DNA of 46,901 nt from an uncultured Bacilli bacterium (GCA_947625625.1 CANQPC010000007.1:1-46901), one strand, 5' to 3'; shown: positions 27,216 through 36,495, counted from the stretch's first letter. Numbers and translations are program-made. Notes: generated from the sequence alone by a model not told the origin.

Positions 27216-27383
27216 ATGAATAAAAGAAGCATTAACAACAGGTTAACATGGGGGGGGCTTAACCTTTACAATATAAGGAATTGTAGTATTAAAGACTATG
27301 AAGAAGAAGTAGGTAGTAATAACTTATTTCCTTTCTTTCATAGTCTTTTTCTTTCTTTTAAGAAGGTGATACTATATGAATAA
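27216..27383 (+). CDS. Leader ORF upstream of and overlapping the BspA gene
   Basis: A 55-codon frame begins at ATG 27216, 8 bases after AGAAGGAAGGTGA. It passes through the G8 tract at 27250-27257 and the terminator hairpin, and stops with TAA at 27381-27383, overlapping the BspA ATG (27376) in another frame. The product starts MNKRSINNRLTWGG and shows no domain. Gain or loss of one G creates a stop within about ten codons of the tract, before the hairpin. I infer a regulatory leader peptide rather than a protein with its own function. Whether it is translated is unproven. Confidence 0.5.
   Translation: MNKRSINNRLTWGGLNLYNIRNCSIKDYEEEVGSNNLFPFFHSLFLSFKKVILYE
27250..27257. repeat. G8 homopolymer tract in the BspA leader
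   Basis: Eight consecutive G residues in a genome of about 30 percent GC, in the loop of a GGTTAA / TTAACC hairpin (27241-27264). Such tracts are typical slippage sites for phase variation. The exact count depends on sequencing quality. Confidence 0.85.
27291..27350 (+). terminator. Terminator-like hairpin between leader and BspA gene (attenuator candidate)
   Basis: AAAGACTATGAA (27291-27302) pairs perfectly with 27337-27348, and T/C-rich sequence (TTTTTCTTTCTTTT) follows. It lies downstream of the promoter and within the leader ORF, 26 bases before the BspA start codon. Confidence 0.75.
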
Positions 27384-29691
27384 AGCTAAATTATATATGT
27401 TTATTTCGATTAGTGTATTAGTTTTTTCGATAAGTAGCAGTTTAGCTTGGTATATTTGGAAGAGTACTACTGATGCACTAGTAAAATTAGAAGTATGTGC
27501 TCCAACGATTACTTTTGTCGGAGGACCAACAATAAATGGAGAAGATTTAGTACCAGTCTTATCAAAAGAGAATGGTTTAAAGAAGGAAATTAAAGTAAAA
27601 TTAAATAAAGTTTGTCATGATGGCGATAGTGCGGTTATGAATATGTATATGTCTTTAGATTTATTACCTGAAGAGCTACAAGACGAAACTTTTATCTACG
27701 AACTATATCAGGGTGATGAACTAATAGTAAGTGATAACTTCAAAGGTAAGAGTGAAGGAGAGACAATTAGGTTTGCCCAAAACGAAGTAATAACTACCAA
27801 AGAACTATCTTATACACTATATATTTATATAGATGGGAAGAGAGATAATCCTATTGCCATGAGTAATAAGCCTTTTAGATTTAGTCTCTATGGTGAGGGA
27901 ACCGATGCTATCTATGATGAAAACTATATAAGAGCCGTAGGTGGTACCAATACTGATTCACTATTTCTAAATACCGATATCAAAAGAGAAGAAATTGAAA
28001 GTATTAAGACAGTAGAAAATAATACTGTTCCAAATGGAGTAGAAAAAAGTTTTGATATCTCATCAAAAGGAGATAAAACCGTAATGCTCTGGTATGAAGA
28101 CTCTGATAATGATAGTCTATACGAAGTATATATGGGAGGTAAAAATGGAACTATAAACTTAAATACTAGTGCAAGTAGTTTGTTTGCTAATTTAAAGAAT
28201 TTAACAAAAATAGATTTATCAAAATTAGATACTTCGAAAGTAACTAATATGTCTTATGTGTTTAGTGGATGCTCTAATATAGAAAGTTTAGATTTAAGTA
28301 GTTTTAATACCGAAAGTGTAACAGATATGTCATATATGTTTTTTTTCTGTTATGCTTTAAAAGAAGTAAATATTTCTAATCTTGATACCTCTAAAGTAAT
28401 CAATTTAAGATGTATGTTTTATAATTGTCAATCAATAAAAACAATTGATCTTTCTGGATTTAAGACAGAGTTAGTAAAAGATTTTGAAGGCTTTTTTCAA
28501 AATTGTTATGAATTATTAGAATTAGATGTCAGTAATTTTGATACTTCAAGTGCTACCAATCTTGGTTATATGTTTTATAATTGCAGGTTAATAAAAGAAC
28601 TTAATTTAGATAATTTTAATACCTCAAAAGCAACTATTATGTGGTCCATGTTTAGTGGCTGTAGAGAATTAGAAAAACTAAACATTAGTACTTTTAGAAC
28701 TGATAATGTGACTACCATGTCTAGTATGTTTGCTGGTTGCTTAAAACTTTCAAAACTAGATGTAACAAACTTCAATACCGAAAATGTAACTAATATGTAT
28801 GGAATGTTTAGTAACTGCTCACAGCTTATGGAACTCAATATTTTAAACTTTAATACCAAAAATGTAACTAATGTGGCCTCTATGTTTAGTGGATGTAAAA
28901 ATTTAAAAAGTTTAGATTTGAGTAATTTTGATACTAAAAGTGTAACTAATATGGGAAGTATATTTTCTGGATGTTCTAGCTTAAAGGAAATAGATTTATC
29001 AAAGTTTGAAACAAATGAAGTAACTAATATGGTTAGTATGTTTAGCGGTTGCAAAGCGATTACCGAATTAAATTTAAGTAACTTTAATACGATAAAGGTA
29101 ACTAATGTATCTCATATGTTTGAAGGATGCACCAATTTAAAGACTATTAATATTGAAAGTTTTAATACCGAAAGTGTAACAGATATGTCATATATGTTTT
29201 TTAATTGTTATGTTTTAGAAAACATAGATGTATCTAAATTTGAAACTAAAAATGTAACTAATATGAGATGTATGTTTTATGGCTGTTTAGTAGTAAAAAC
29301 AATCGATGTTTCAGGATTTGAGACAGGATTAGTAAAAGATTTTGAAGGCATTTTTCAAAATTGCTATCAAGTGTTAGAATTAGATGTCAGTAATTTTAAT
29401 ACATCAAATGCTACCAATCTTGGTTATATGTTTTATAATTGCAGGTTAATAAAAGAACTTAATTTAGATAATTTTGATACTTCTCAAACAACTATTATGT
29501 GGAATATGTTTAGTGGCTGTAATTCATTATCTAAAATATATTTTTCTAAGGCTGTTTTTTCTAATGTAACTAGTTACAATGGCATGTTTACGGGTAATTA
29601 TAATAATATTACTGTTTACGTTAAAGATAGCATTCAAAAAGATTGGTTACTTGAAAGATTTCCTAAATTTGAAAATATAGAAGTTGTCTAA
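27376..29691 (+). CDS. BspA-type surface protein with DUF285 leucine-rich repeats
   Basis: 771 residues. An N-terminal membrane span (about 6-26) ends in AWYIWK, followed by a beta-rich domain shared with the protein at 6596. From about residue 277 there are 17 clear 26-residue DUF285/BspA repeats plus a degenerate last one, with the consensus LDLSNFDTSKVTNMSYMF-xGC. Each unit is 78 bp. Repeats 2-6 recur as 13-17, exactly 858 bp apart. No LPxTG motif is seen, so anchoring is probably by the N-terminal helix. Related proteins in other bacteria mediate adhesion, but the ligand is not predictable. The SD AAGAAGGTGA precedes the ATG. Expression may be controlled by the upstream leader. Confidence 0.9.
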   Translation: MNKAKLYMFISISVLVFSISSSLAWYIWKSTTDALVKLEVCAPTITFVGGPTINGEDLVPVLSKENGLKKEIKVKLNKVCHDGDSAVMNMYMSLDLLPEELQDETFIYELYQGDELIVSDNFKGKSEGETIRFAQNEVITTKELSYTLYIYIDGKRDNPIAMSNKPFRFSLYGEGTDAIYDENYIRAVGGTNTDSLFLNTDIKREEIESIKTVENNTVPNGVEKSFDISSKGDKTVMLWYEDSDNDSLYEVYMGGKNGTINLNTSASSLFANLKNLTKIDLSKLDTSKVTNMSYVFSGCSNIESLDLSSFNTESVTDMSYMFFFCYALKEVNISNLDTSKVINLRCMFYNCQSIKTIDLSGFKTELVKDFEGFFQNCYELLELDVSNFDTSSATNLGYMFYNCRLIKELNLDNFNTSKATIMWSMFSGCRELEKLNISTFRTDNVTTMSSMFAGCLKLSKLDVTNFNTENVTNMYGMFSNCSQLMELNILNFNTKNVTNVASMFSGCKNLKSLDLSNFDTKSVTNMGSIFSGCSSLKEIDLSKFETNEVTNMVSMFSGCKAITELNLSNFNTIKVTNVSHMFEGCTNLKTINIESFNTESVTDMSYMFFNCYVLENIDVSKFETKNVTNMRCMFYGCLVVKTIDVSGFETGLVKDFEGIFQNCYQVLELDVSNFNTSNATNLGYMFYNCRLIKELNLDNFDTSQTTIMWNMFSGCNSLSKIYFSKAVFSNVTSYNGMFTGNYNNITVYVKDSIQKDWLLERFPKFENIEVV
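28201..29604 (+). repeat. Array of about 18 in-frame 78-bp repeats (DUF285)
   Basis: The repeat unit encodes 26 residues. A block of five units near 28300-28665 recurs near 29158-29523 at an offset of 858 bp (11 units), with long identical stretches such as the codons for TNLGYMFYNCRLIKELNLDNF. This indicates recent internal duplication or gene conversion. Confidence 0.9.
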
Positions 29692-29734
29692 AATATTATT
29701 TAATCATGCTCTTTAATTTATAAAATATTATTTT

Positions 29735-29769
29735 CATAATCTCCACACTTTGGAAACACTATCTTTTGA
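29735..29769. repeat. Direct repeat downstream of the BspA gene
   Basis: The partner of 27104-27137 (32 of 35 positions), so the BspA gene and its leader lie between two direct repeats 2.6 kb apart. Confidence 0.8.
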
Positions 29770-29779
29770 GATGCAAGAT

Positions 29780-29808
29780 TTGACAAAGACGAACAGATGT
29801 GCTATAAT
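29780..29808 (+). promoter_or_regulatory. Consensus promoter of the coiled-coil protein gene at 29841
   Basis: Perfect TTGACA (29780-29785) and perfect TATAAT (29803-29808) with a 17-bp spacer, the strongest sigma-A promoter match in the window. Confidence 0.88.
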
Positions 29809-29840
29809 ATGAAAGCTTTTTGTGAAAGGGGAAAATAATT

Positions 29841-30983
29841 ATGAGACAAGTTAAAAATAGAGGAGATTACGAGGAACTAGCAGAAAAAATAAAAAAATGT
29901 TTGGAATGGTATGAGCGAAGAGATTTCGACAATACTATATACAACTTAGCTTTGGCAGATGGTAAAAGGTTAGAAATATCGTTTGGTAAAAATCATATTG
30001 CTCATTTACTCGGAATAGATACGGAATATTTAAAGTCAACGGGACTATATAAAGGAAGCAGTTACAGTATTTTAAAAGAAATTATTAATAATCCATATCA
30101 ATTATGTAATTTAGTAGCTAAAGGCCACTTAAAATATAGTTCTTTTATATCGGACTTCGCCTTCGAGAAGGCTGATAGTTTCTATACTACTTGTGGTATA
30201 GAAGACTTTAATAAAATTCAATTTGTCGTAAATTATAATATGGAAAATAGTTATGCAACTGGTTACGATAGACTAGAAGGAGATTATTATATTTTATATA
30301 ATAATGAGGGAAAAGAATTTTTTGTTGGACTTAAAAAAGATGGAAGATACTATGTTCCTATCACTAATAGACCTATTACTTCAAATGGTGAATCACAAAC
30401 TAAATTTTTACATCAATTACTTGAAAAACAAATAATTACAATGCCAATATATTCTTCGCGATATTATTTAAACGACTATACTGAGAGTAAGAAGTATTAT
30501 ACATTATATCGTGATAAAGCTAAAAAATTTAGTATACTATCACATTACAGTGGTGAATATGGAGCTATTATCGATGTAAGTAGAGATTACTATTATACTT
30601 GTAGTAAGTACTGTAACATGATAGATTATAAAGAGAGTGAATCACCTATCTATATCGAAATGTTTAAATATATTTCTCAGAGAGTTAAAATTAATGTAAG
30701 TAAACTTGAGAAAAAATTTGGAATACTACCAGACAATATAATGGAATTAATTAATATGTATAATAGTACTTTAAATGAAAGTATTCAAAAAGGAATGGAT
30801 GAATATACAAGAGAAGTTACTAATGAAAGAGATAGATTAAAAAAAGAAAGAGAAAGACACGTTGAGGAATTGAATGCTCTTAAAGAAGAAATATTACAAT
30901 ATCAAACACAGATTAATTCTCTCAAAGGAGAAAAAGATATTATGGAAGAAAAAATTAGAGCAGTTAAAAGAATTCTCAAATAA
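29841..30983 (+). CDS. Protein of unknown function with C-terminal coiled coil, possible PBECR-type domain
   Basis: 380 residues. The N-terminal part has ISFGKNHIAHLLGI (H52, H55), which resembles the His-x2-His-Leu-x-Gly pattern I associate with PBECR-like nuclease domains of phage-related proteins. The resemblance is short and tentative. Residues about 140-260 are Tyr-rich with alternating strands (DYYILYNNEGKEFFVGLKKD). Residues 320-380 form a strong heptad coiled coil ending in a basic tail. There is no signal peptide. Transcribed from a near-perfect promoter, it stands alone between the BspA and lepA genes. An intracellular structural or nuclease role is possible, but I cannot assign one. 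Confidence 0.45.
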   Translation: MRQVKNRGDYEELAEKIKKCLEWYERRDFDNTIYNLALADGKRLEISFGKNHIAHLLGIDTEYLKSTGLYKGSSYSILKEIINNPYQLCNLVAKGHLKYSSFISDFAFEKADSFYTTCGIEDFNKIQFVVNYNMENSYATGYDRLEGDYYILYNNEGKEFFVGLKKDGRYYVPITNRPITSNGESQTKFLHQLLEKQIITMPIYSSRYYLNDYTESKKYYTLYRDKAKKFSILSHYSGEYGAIIDVSRDYYYTCSKYCNMIDYKESESPIYIEMFKYISQRVKINVSKLEKKFGILPDNIMELINMYNSTLNESIQKGMDEYTREVTNERDRLKKERERHVEELNALKEEILQYQTQINSLKGEKDIMEEKIRAVKRILK

Positions 30984-30994
30984 CAAAATAAATG

Positions 30995-31049
30995 CTCTTT
31001 CTTCTTTTTTTTTGCCTTTTTTTCTGCTATAATATTTAAGAAGAAAGGG
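30995..31049 (+). promoter_or_regulatory. lepA promoter within an inverted repeat
   Basis: An extended -10, TGCTATAAT, lies at 31025-31033. It is enclosed by CTCTTTCTTCTT (30995-31006) and AAGAAGAAAGGG (31038-31049), which are complementary apart from one G:U pair. The left arm and its T-rich tail may also end the upstream transcript. The right arm contains the lepA SD (GAAAGGG). Confidence 0.5.
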
Positions 31050-31057
31050 CGAAGTAA

Positions 31058-32845
31058 ATGAATATCGAAAAAATTAGAAATTTTAGTATTATAGCTCATA
31101 TCGACCATGGAAAAAGTACTCTTGCCGACCGCATATTAGAATATACTGGCGCTATCGACAGAAGACAAATGAAGGACCAACTTCTCGATGATATGGATAT
31201 TGAAAGAGAAAGAGGAATAACTATTAAATTAAATACGGTCAGATTAAACTATAAAGGTTATACCTTAAATTTAATCGATACTCCGGGACATGTCGACTTT
31301 AGTTACGAGGTGTCTCGCAGTTTAGCAGCCTGTGAAGGAGCAATTTTAGTTGTCGATGCTACTCAAGGTATCGAAGCTCAAACCCTCGCTAATGTCTATT
31401 TAGCTCTCGATAACAATCTAGAAATAATTCCCGTTATCAATAAAATTGATTTACCTAGTGCCGATATTCCTAAAGTAGTAAATGAATTAAGAGAAACATT
31501 CGGATTTAAAGAGGAAGAAATAATTAAAGTATCTGCCAAAACTGGAGAGGGAATACCCGACCTTTTGAATAATATTATCGAAAGAATACCAGCACCTAGT
31601 CATAATGAAGATAAATTAAAATGTCTTATTTTTGATAGTTACTTCGATTCCTATCGCGGAGTAGTTATACTGGTGAGAGTAGTATCTGGTACTTTGACAA
31701 AAAATACTAAAATAAAGATGATGACGACCGGAGCTATCTATGATGTCGTAAGTCTCGGTTACCATACCCCTTTTGAAAAAGAGACCGATTGTTTAAACGA
31801 AGGTGAAGTAGGCTTTATTACAGCTTCGATAAAAAGCCTCGAAGCAGTTAAAGTGGGAGATACAATTACCGATAGCGAAGATGAAGCTAAAACTCCTCTT
31901 CCTGGGTATAAACCAATGAAACCGATGGTTTACTGCGGTATCTATCCTATCGAGCCCGCTAAATACCCTAATTTAAAAGAAGCTATTGAAAAACTTAAAC
32001 TAAATGATGCTTCCTTAACATTTGAACCAGAAACTTCCAGTACTTTAGGATTTGGCTTTCGAATGGGTTTTCTAGGATTATTACATCTCGAAATAATTGC
32101 CGAGCGAATAGAAAGAGAATTTAATCTCGATATTATTGCCACGACACCATCTGTCAATTACGAAATAAATCTAACTGATGAAACAACTATCTTTATCGAT
32201 AATCCAAGTATGATGCCCGATAAAGTCCGTATTAAAAATATCAAAGAGCCATATATTTTTACCAATATTCTCGTTCCGAGTGATTACATAGGACCAATTA
32301 TGGAACTTTGTCAAGATAAGAGAGGAATATATAAGTCAATTGACTATTTAGATACGACGAGAGTCAATATTCACTACGAATTACCTCTTTCGGAAATTGT
32401 CTACGATTTCTTTGACCGCCTCAAATCTTCCACTAAAGGATTTGCTTCTTTTGATTACGAAGTAATCGGCTATAAAGAAAGTGATCTAGTTAAGATGGAT
32501 ATTCTCTTAAATGGTGAAATTGTCGATGCACTATCATTAATCGTCCATAAAGATTTTGCCTATGCTCGTGGAAGAAAAATGGTCGACAATCTTAAAAATA
32601 TTATTCCAAGACAACTATTTGAAGTTCCTATTCAGGCAGTAATTGGAAGTAAAGTAATTGCTAGAAGTGATATTAAAGCTATGCGTAAAGATGTTTTAGC
32701 TAAATGTTACGGAGGAGATATTACTCGTAAAAGAAAATTACTAGATAAACAAAAAGAAGGAAAAAAGAAGATGAAAACCATTGGAAAAGTTGAAATACCA
32801 GGTGAAGCTTTCTTAAGTATTTTAACTGATTATAAAAAAAATTAA
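31058..32845 (+). CDS. lepA: Elongation factor 4 (LepA)
   Basis: 595 residues of the translational GTPase LepA. The G1 motif AHIDHGKST is at about 12-20, DTPGHVDF and NKIDLP follow, then domains II-III, an EF-G-like domain V, and the LepA-specific C-terminal domain ([20 protein letters not shown], then a Lys-rich end). It influences initiation and elongation under stress. GAAAGGGCG is the SD. It is probably cotranscribed with the RNB gene 21 bases downstream. Confidence 0.98.
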   Translation: MNIEKIRNFSIIAHIDHGKSTLADRILEYTGAIDRRQMKDQLLDDMDIERERGITIKLNTVRLNYKGYTLNLIDTPGHVDFSYEVSRSLAACEGAILVVDATQGIEAQTLANVYLALDNNLEIIPVINKIDLPSADIPKVVNELRETFGFKEEEIIKVSAKTGEGIPDLLNNIIERIPAPSHNEDKLKCLIFDSYFDSYRGVVILVRVVSGTLTKNTKIKMMTTGAIYDVVSLGYHTPFEKETDCLNEGEVGFITASIKSLEAVKVGDTITDSEDEAKTPLPGYKPMKPMVYCGIYPIEPAKYPNLKEAIEKLKLNDASLTFEPETSSTLGFGFRMGFLGLLHLEIIAERIEREFNLDIIATTPSVNYEINLTDETTIFIDNPSMMPDKVRIKNIKEPYIFTNILVPSDYIGPIMELCQDKRGIYKSIDYLDTTRVNIHYELPLSEIVYDFFDRLKSSTKGFASFDYEVIGYKESDLVKMDILLNGEIVDALSLIVHKDFAYARGRKMVDNLKNIIPRQLFEVPIQAVIGSKVIARSDIKAMRKDVLAKCYGGDITRKRKLLDKQKEGKKKMKTIGKVEIPGEAFLSILTDYKKN

Positions 32846-32866
32846 TATTATTTAGAGGGTACTATT

Positions 32867-34729
32867 ATGAATGACAAGAAAAAAATAATTCGAGAATTAA
32901 AAAATGAAATATTATCTTATGAATATGACTATGACGATTTATATATGCTATTATGTCAAAATTTTGATATTACGATCGTAGCAATATTCAGTAGTCTTTT
33001 TAGTCTTTTTAAAAGCAAAAACAATACTTTTAATGGCGAAGTAATCGATAATATGATTAGATTATTAGAAGATTTTGTCAGCGATAGTAAAAATAAAAAA
33101 TATCTTAAAAAATTATATGATAAAGCAGAAGTATTTTTAAGTAATGTAAATAAAAGTATAGATATAGTTAAACAGAAAGAATTAGATAATTATGTCCTTA
33201 GACTTATTGACATTCAAAATGAATGTTTAGCTAAACCTCTTCATAAAGATTTAGATGATAAGTATGCTTTTATATTATATTTAATATTTCAAAGTAGGGA
33301 TCTTGTCCTTTTAGATAGATATTTAAAAGAAAACACAAAGACTCTTCTTAATAGTAATTCTATTTTACCCTCTATATTTATTAAAGTTATCGAAAAGTTT
33401 ACTTCGATAGATTCGGAAAATAAAATAGAAATAAAGTATTATAATCAAGTTATCAATTTATTATTAAAAGGAAAGTTTTTCCCTAAACTGTTTGCCAGTG
33501 ATGACAATGAGTTTATGAAAATATTAAAAAATTCTCGGAAAGATTTTGTCTGGGATTTAGTTGATAAAATAGAAACTGATTTTGTTACGACGAGGGAAAA
33601 CTTGGCAAAAGAATATGAAGTATCATTGACCTTTCCCCAAAATTTAGAGAAGATATCACCTCAAAATATTGAACTTACTGATTTTACCTGGCAGAATATC
33701 ATAACTATCGATAGTGAAAATGATTTATGCTTAGATGATGCACTGTATATTGAAAAGAATAGTGATGGTACCTATACTCTCTATATTCATCTATCTAATA
33801 TTCCCTCTCTTATACCATATCATTCAAATATTATTAGAGAAGCTTTAAAACGTGTTGAAACTTTGTATTTAGACGATATGGAAGTACCTGTTTTTGAAGC
33901 ATATTTAGCTAATGATATGTTATCTATTTTACCAAATAAAAAGACCAATACTTTAACTTATGTTATGCAGTTAGATACTGATTTTTCGGTTATCTTAGAT
34001 ACTATTAAACTTGTACCGGGAGTAGTTATAAATAAAAATAAATTATCTTATGAAAAAGTTGACGATATTTTAAAACATGGAGAAAAAAGCCCTCTGTATG
34101 ATGAGATAGTTATGCTGTCGGAGGTTATAAATAGGTTGTCTAAAGAAAATTTACATATAAGGACTTTTCATAAAATAGATAATATTTTAGAAGGAAAAAG
34201 TAATACTGATAGTTCGAAAGCTAACGTATCTATGTCACATAGAATCGTTGAAAACAGTATGATTTTTGTCAATCGTCTTCCCGACATATTAAATAATTAT
34301 TATCATTTAAATATGCCTCTTATTCATAGAGTTCTTCCCGTACTCGACGAAGATATAATTAGAATGATTTTAAAAGAAGCAGATTATATTGATTTAAATA
34401 ATAAGGGAATTACGAAGATAGCTAAAAAAATTATGAGCGAAGCATATTATTCCGTAAAAGATTCTCATCATGAACAATTAAAAATAGATGGTTATACGAG
34501 AATAAGTGCGGCCGCTAGAAGGGCTAATCCTGATGCTCTAATGCAATATGTTCTATATGATTTATATATCGATAGAGATATTGGCGATCTAGATATAAAA
34601 TACTATTTTTGGGAGAAAGAAGTAAATTATTGGTGTAATTATGCTAACAATAAGATGATTGAAAATAAATCATTTGCCGATGAATATAATTATCTTCACT
34701 CTAAAGGAAAAATATTAGAAAAAAAATAA
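32867..34729 (+). CDS. Divergent RNB-domain (RNase II/R-like) protein
   Basis: 620 residues. The first 260 are helical and unrecognised, with no cold-shock domain. From about 270 the RNB fold is visible: NIITIDSENDLCLDDALYI, LYIHLSNIPSLI, LSILPNKK and, near 540, YTRISAAARRANPDAL, corresponding to the YTxxTSPIRRYAD region. The acidic cluster is altered: relative to TIDGEDAKDFDDA, the second metal-ligand Asp is Cys288, while D282, D290 and D291 remain. No S1 domain follows. It may be an impaired or specialised exoribonuclease, or an RNA-binding protein. It lies between lepA and miaB in a likely operon. Confidence 0.75.
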   Translation: MNDKKKIIRELKNEILSYEYDYDDLYMLLCQNFDITIVAIFSSLFSLFKSKNNTFNGEVIDNMIRLLEDFVSDSKNKKYLKKLYDKAEVFLSNVNKSIDIVKQKELDNYVLRLIDIQNECLAKPLHKDLDDKYAFILYLIFQSRDLVLLDRYLKENTKTLLNSNSILPSIFIKVIEKFTSIDSENKIEIKYYNQVINLLLKGKFFPKLFASDDNEFMKILKNSRKDFVWDLVDKIETDFVTTRENLAKEYEVSLTFPQNLEKISPQNIELTDFTWQNIITIDSENDLCLDDALYIEKNSDGTYTLYIHLSNIPSLIPYHSNIIREALKRVETLYLDDMEVPVFEAYLANDMLSILPNKKTNTLTYVMQLDTDFSVILDTIKLVPGVVINKNKLSYEKVDDILKHGEKSPLYDEIVMLSEVINRLSKENLHIRTFHKIDNILEGKSNTDSSKANVSMSHRIVENSMIFVNRLPDILNNYYHLNMPLIHRVLPVLDEDIIRMILKEADYIDLNNKGITKIAKKIMSEAYYSVKDSHHEQLKIDGYTRISAAARRANPDALMQYVLYDLYIDRDIGDLDIKYYFWEKEVNYWCNYANNKMIENKSFADEYNYLHSKGKILEKK

Positions 34730-34743
34730 AAGGAAGTGTCGAA

Positions 34744-36171
34744 ATGAATTTACCAAATATAAAAGAAGCTCGTAAGAGAACAAATAATAAAGTAGAAGTT
34801 TTTTATGATAAATATCAAATACCAGAAAGTATTAAAAATATTGGCAACGGTAAAAAATATTTCTTATTAACTTATGGATGTCAGATGAACGTTCACGATA
34901 GTGAAAATATTGCCGGTATCATGAATGAGCTAAAGTATGAAATGACAGATAAAATGGAAGATGCTGATGTTATAATTCTAAATACTTGTGCCATAAGAGA
35001 AAATGCTCATAATAAAGTAATAGGAATTTTAGGACGAATCAAGCATTTAAAAGAAGAGAAAAAAGATATTATAACTATAATAGGAGGATGTATGCCTCAA
35101 GAAGAGGGAATATCTAATCTTCTTAAAGATAAGTATAAATGGGTCGATATTGTTCTAGGAACTCATAATATTTACGAAATTCCTTCTTTATTAGAAAAAG
35201 TTATCCAAAAGAGAAATCAATTAATCGAAGTATATTCTATTGAGGGAGATATCATTGAAGGTCTTCCTGCAAAAAGAGACTCTAAGTATAAAGCATGGAT
35301 TAATATTCAATATGGTTGTGATAAGTTTTGTTCTTATTGTATCGTACCATATACGAGAGGTAAACAAAGAAGTCGAATGCCGAAAGATATTTTAAATGAA
35401 GTAGAAGAATTAAAAAAAGCTGGTTATTTAGAAGTTACCCTTCTAGGTCAAAATGTCAATGCTTATGGTAAAGATTTAGAATTAAATTATAATATGGCTA
35501 ATTTACTCGAAGATGTAGCCAAGACTAATATTGAAAGAATTAGATTTGTCACATCTCATCCTTGGGATTTTACTGACGATATGATTGATGTTATCGCTAA
35601 ATATGATAATATTATGCCTTATATTCATTTACCAATTCAATCTGGTAGCGATGAAATTTTGAAGAGAATGAACCGCAAATACACCATTTATGAATATAAA
35701 AATTTATTTTATAAATTAAAAAAGAAAATACCTAATGTCAGTATTACGACAGATATAATTGTCGGATTTCCAAATGAAAGCCGAGAAGACTTCCAAAAGA
35801 CATTAGATATATATAATGAACTTCAATTTGATTTAGCTTATACTTTTATTTATTCGAAGAGGGAAGGAACTCCCGCAGCCCTTATGAAAGATGACATCTC
35901 TTTGGAAGAAAAAGAGGAAAGACTACAAGAACTAAATAGTATTGTCAATAAATATGCCAAAGAATCTAATATGAAATATTTGAATAAAAAAGTTCCCGTT
36001 CTTATCGAAGGCATATCTGATAAAAATGATAAAGTTATGGGGTATACTGATACTATGAAACTAGTAAATGTCGCCGCGGATAAGTCCTATATTGGCAAGA
36101 TAGTTGACGTCTTGATAACTGATGTTAAGACTTGGTCGATGGAAGGAGTAATAGATGATGCTCGAAAATAG
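34744..36171 (+). CDS. miaB: tRNA-2-methylthio-N6-dimethylallyladenosine synthase MiaB
   Basis: 475 residues of a radical-SAM methylthiotransferase that converts i6A37 to ms2i6A37 in tRNA. The N-terminal UPF0004 domain supplies C46, C82 and C116 for the auxiliary cluster. The radical-SAM cluster is C192-x3-C196-x2-C199 (GCDKFCSYC). A C-terminal TRAM domain binds tRNA. The first 35 residues are a family-typical extension. It overlaps the ylbF-like gene. Confidence 0.97.
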   Translation: MNLPNIKEARKRTNNKVEVFYDKYQIPESIKNIGNGKKYFLLTYGCQMNVHDSENIAGIMNELKYEMTDKMEDADVIILNTCAIRENAHNKVIGILGRIKHLKEEKKDIITIIGGCMPQEEGISNLLKDKYKWVDIVLGTHNIYEIPSLLEKVIQKRNQLIEVYSIEGDIIEGLPAKRDSKYKAWINIQYGCDKFCSYCIVPYTRGKQRSRMPKDILNEVEELKKAGYLEVTLLGQNVNAYGKDLELNYNMANLLEDVAKTNIERIRFVTSHPWDFTDDMIDVIAKYDNIMPYIHLPIQSGSDEILKRMNRKYTIYEYKNLFYKLKKKIPNVSITTDIIVGFPNESREDFQKTLDIYNELQFDLAYTFIYSKREGTPAALMKDDISLEEKEERLQELNSIVNKYAKESNMKYLNKKVPVLIEGISDKNDKVMGYTDTMKLVNVAADKSYIGKIVDVLITDVKTWSMEGVIDDARK

Positions 36172-36493
36172 TATTGAAAAGCTATTTCGAGCTATCGAAG
36201 AATCGGCAGAATATCTAGAGTACAAAGAAATAACCTCTATACTTAAAGAAAATAAAGAATTAAATGATTTAATTGATGAAATTAAATCTCTCGAAAAAGA
36301 AGCTACTAATTTAGAATATCATAAAGATATTAAATATAAAGAAATAGATAAATTAATTGCTGAAAAAGTACAAATTTTAAATAATAATGCTATCTATAGA
36401 GAATATTTAGAAAAATTAAAAAGATTCAACGATACTCTTAAGGTATCATCTGCACTTATTGAAGAATATATAGATGAAAAAGTTTCTATCTAA
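36155..36493 (+). CDS. YlbF/YmcA-family protein
   Basis: 112 residues, almost entirely helical and highly charged, matching the DUF964/YlbF family. IEKLFRAIEESAEYLEYKEI at the start and the long Glu/Lys helices are typical. In Bacillus, YlbF and YmcA with YaaT modulate RNase Y and development; an RNA-decay role next to an RNB gene would fit but is inference. The start at 36155 overlaps the miaB stop, with GGAAGGAG at 36140-36147; ATG 36158 is an alternative. Confidence 0.8.
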   Translation: MMLENSIEKLFRAIEESAEYLEYKEITSILKENKELNDLIDEIKSLEKEATNLEYHKDIKYKEIDKLIAEKVQILNNNAIYREYLEKLKRFNDTLKVSSALIEEYIDEKVSI

Positions 36494-36495
36494 AA

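Noticed and set aside
28575-29054. A 159-codon minus-strand frame opposite the BspA repeats
   Set aside because: Arises from the periodic repeat codons; no independent support.
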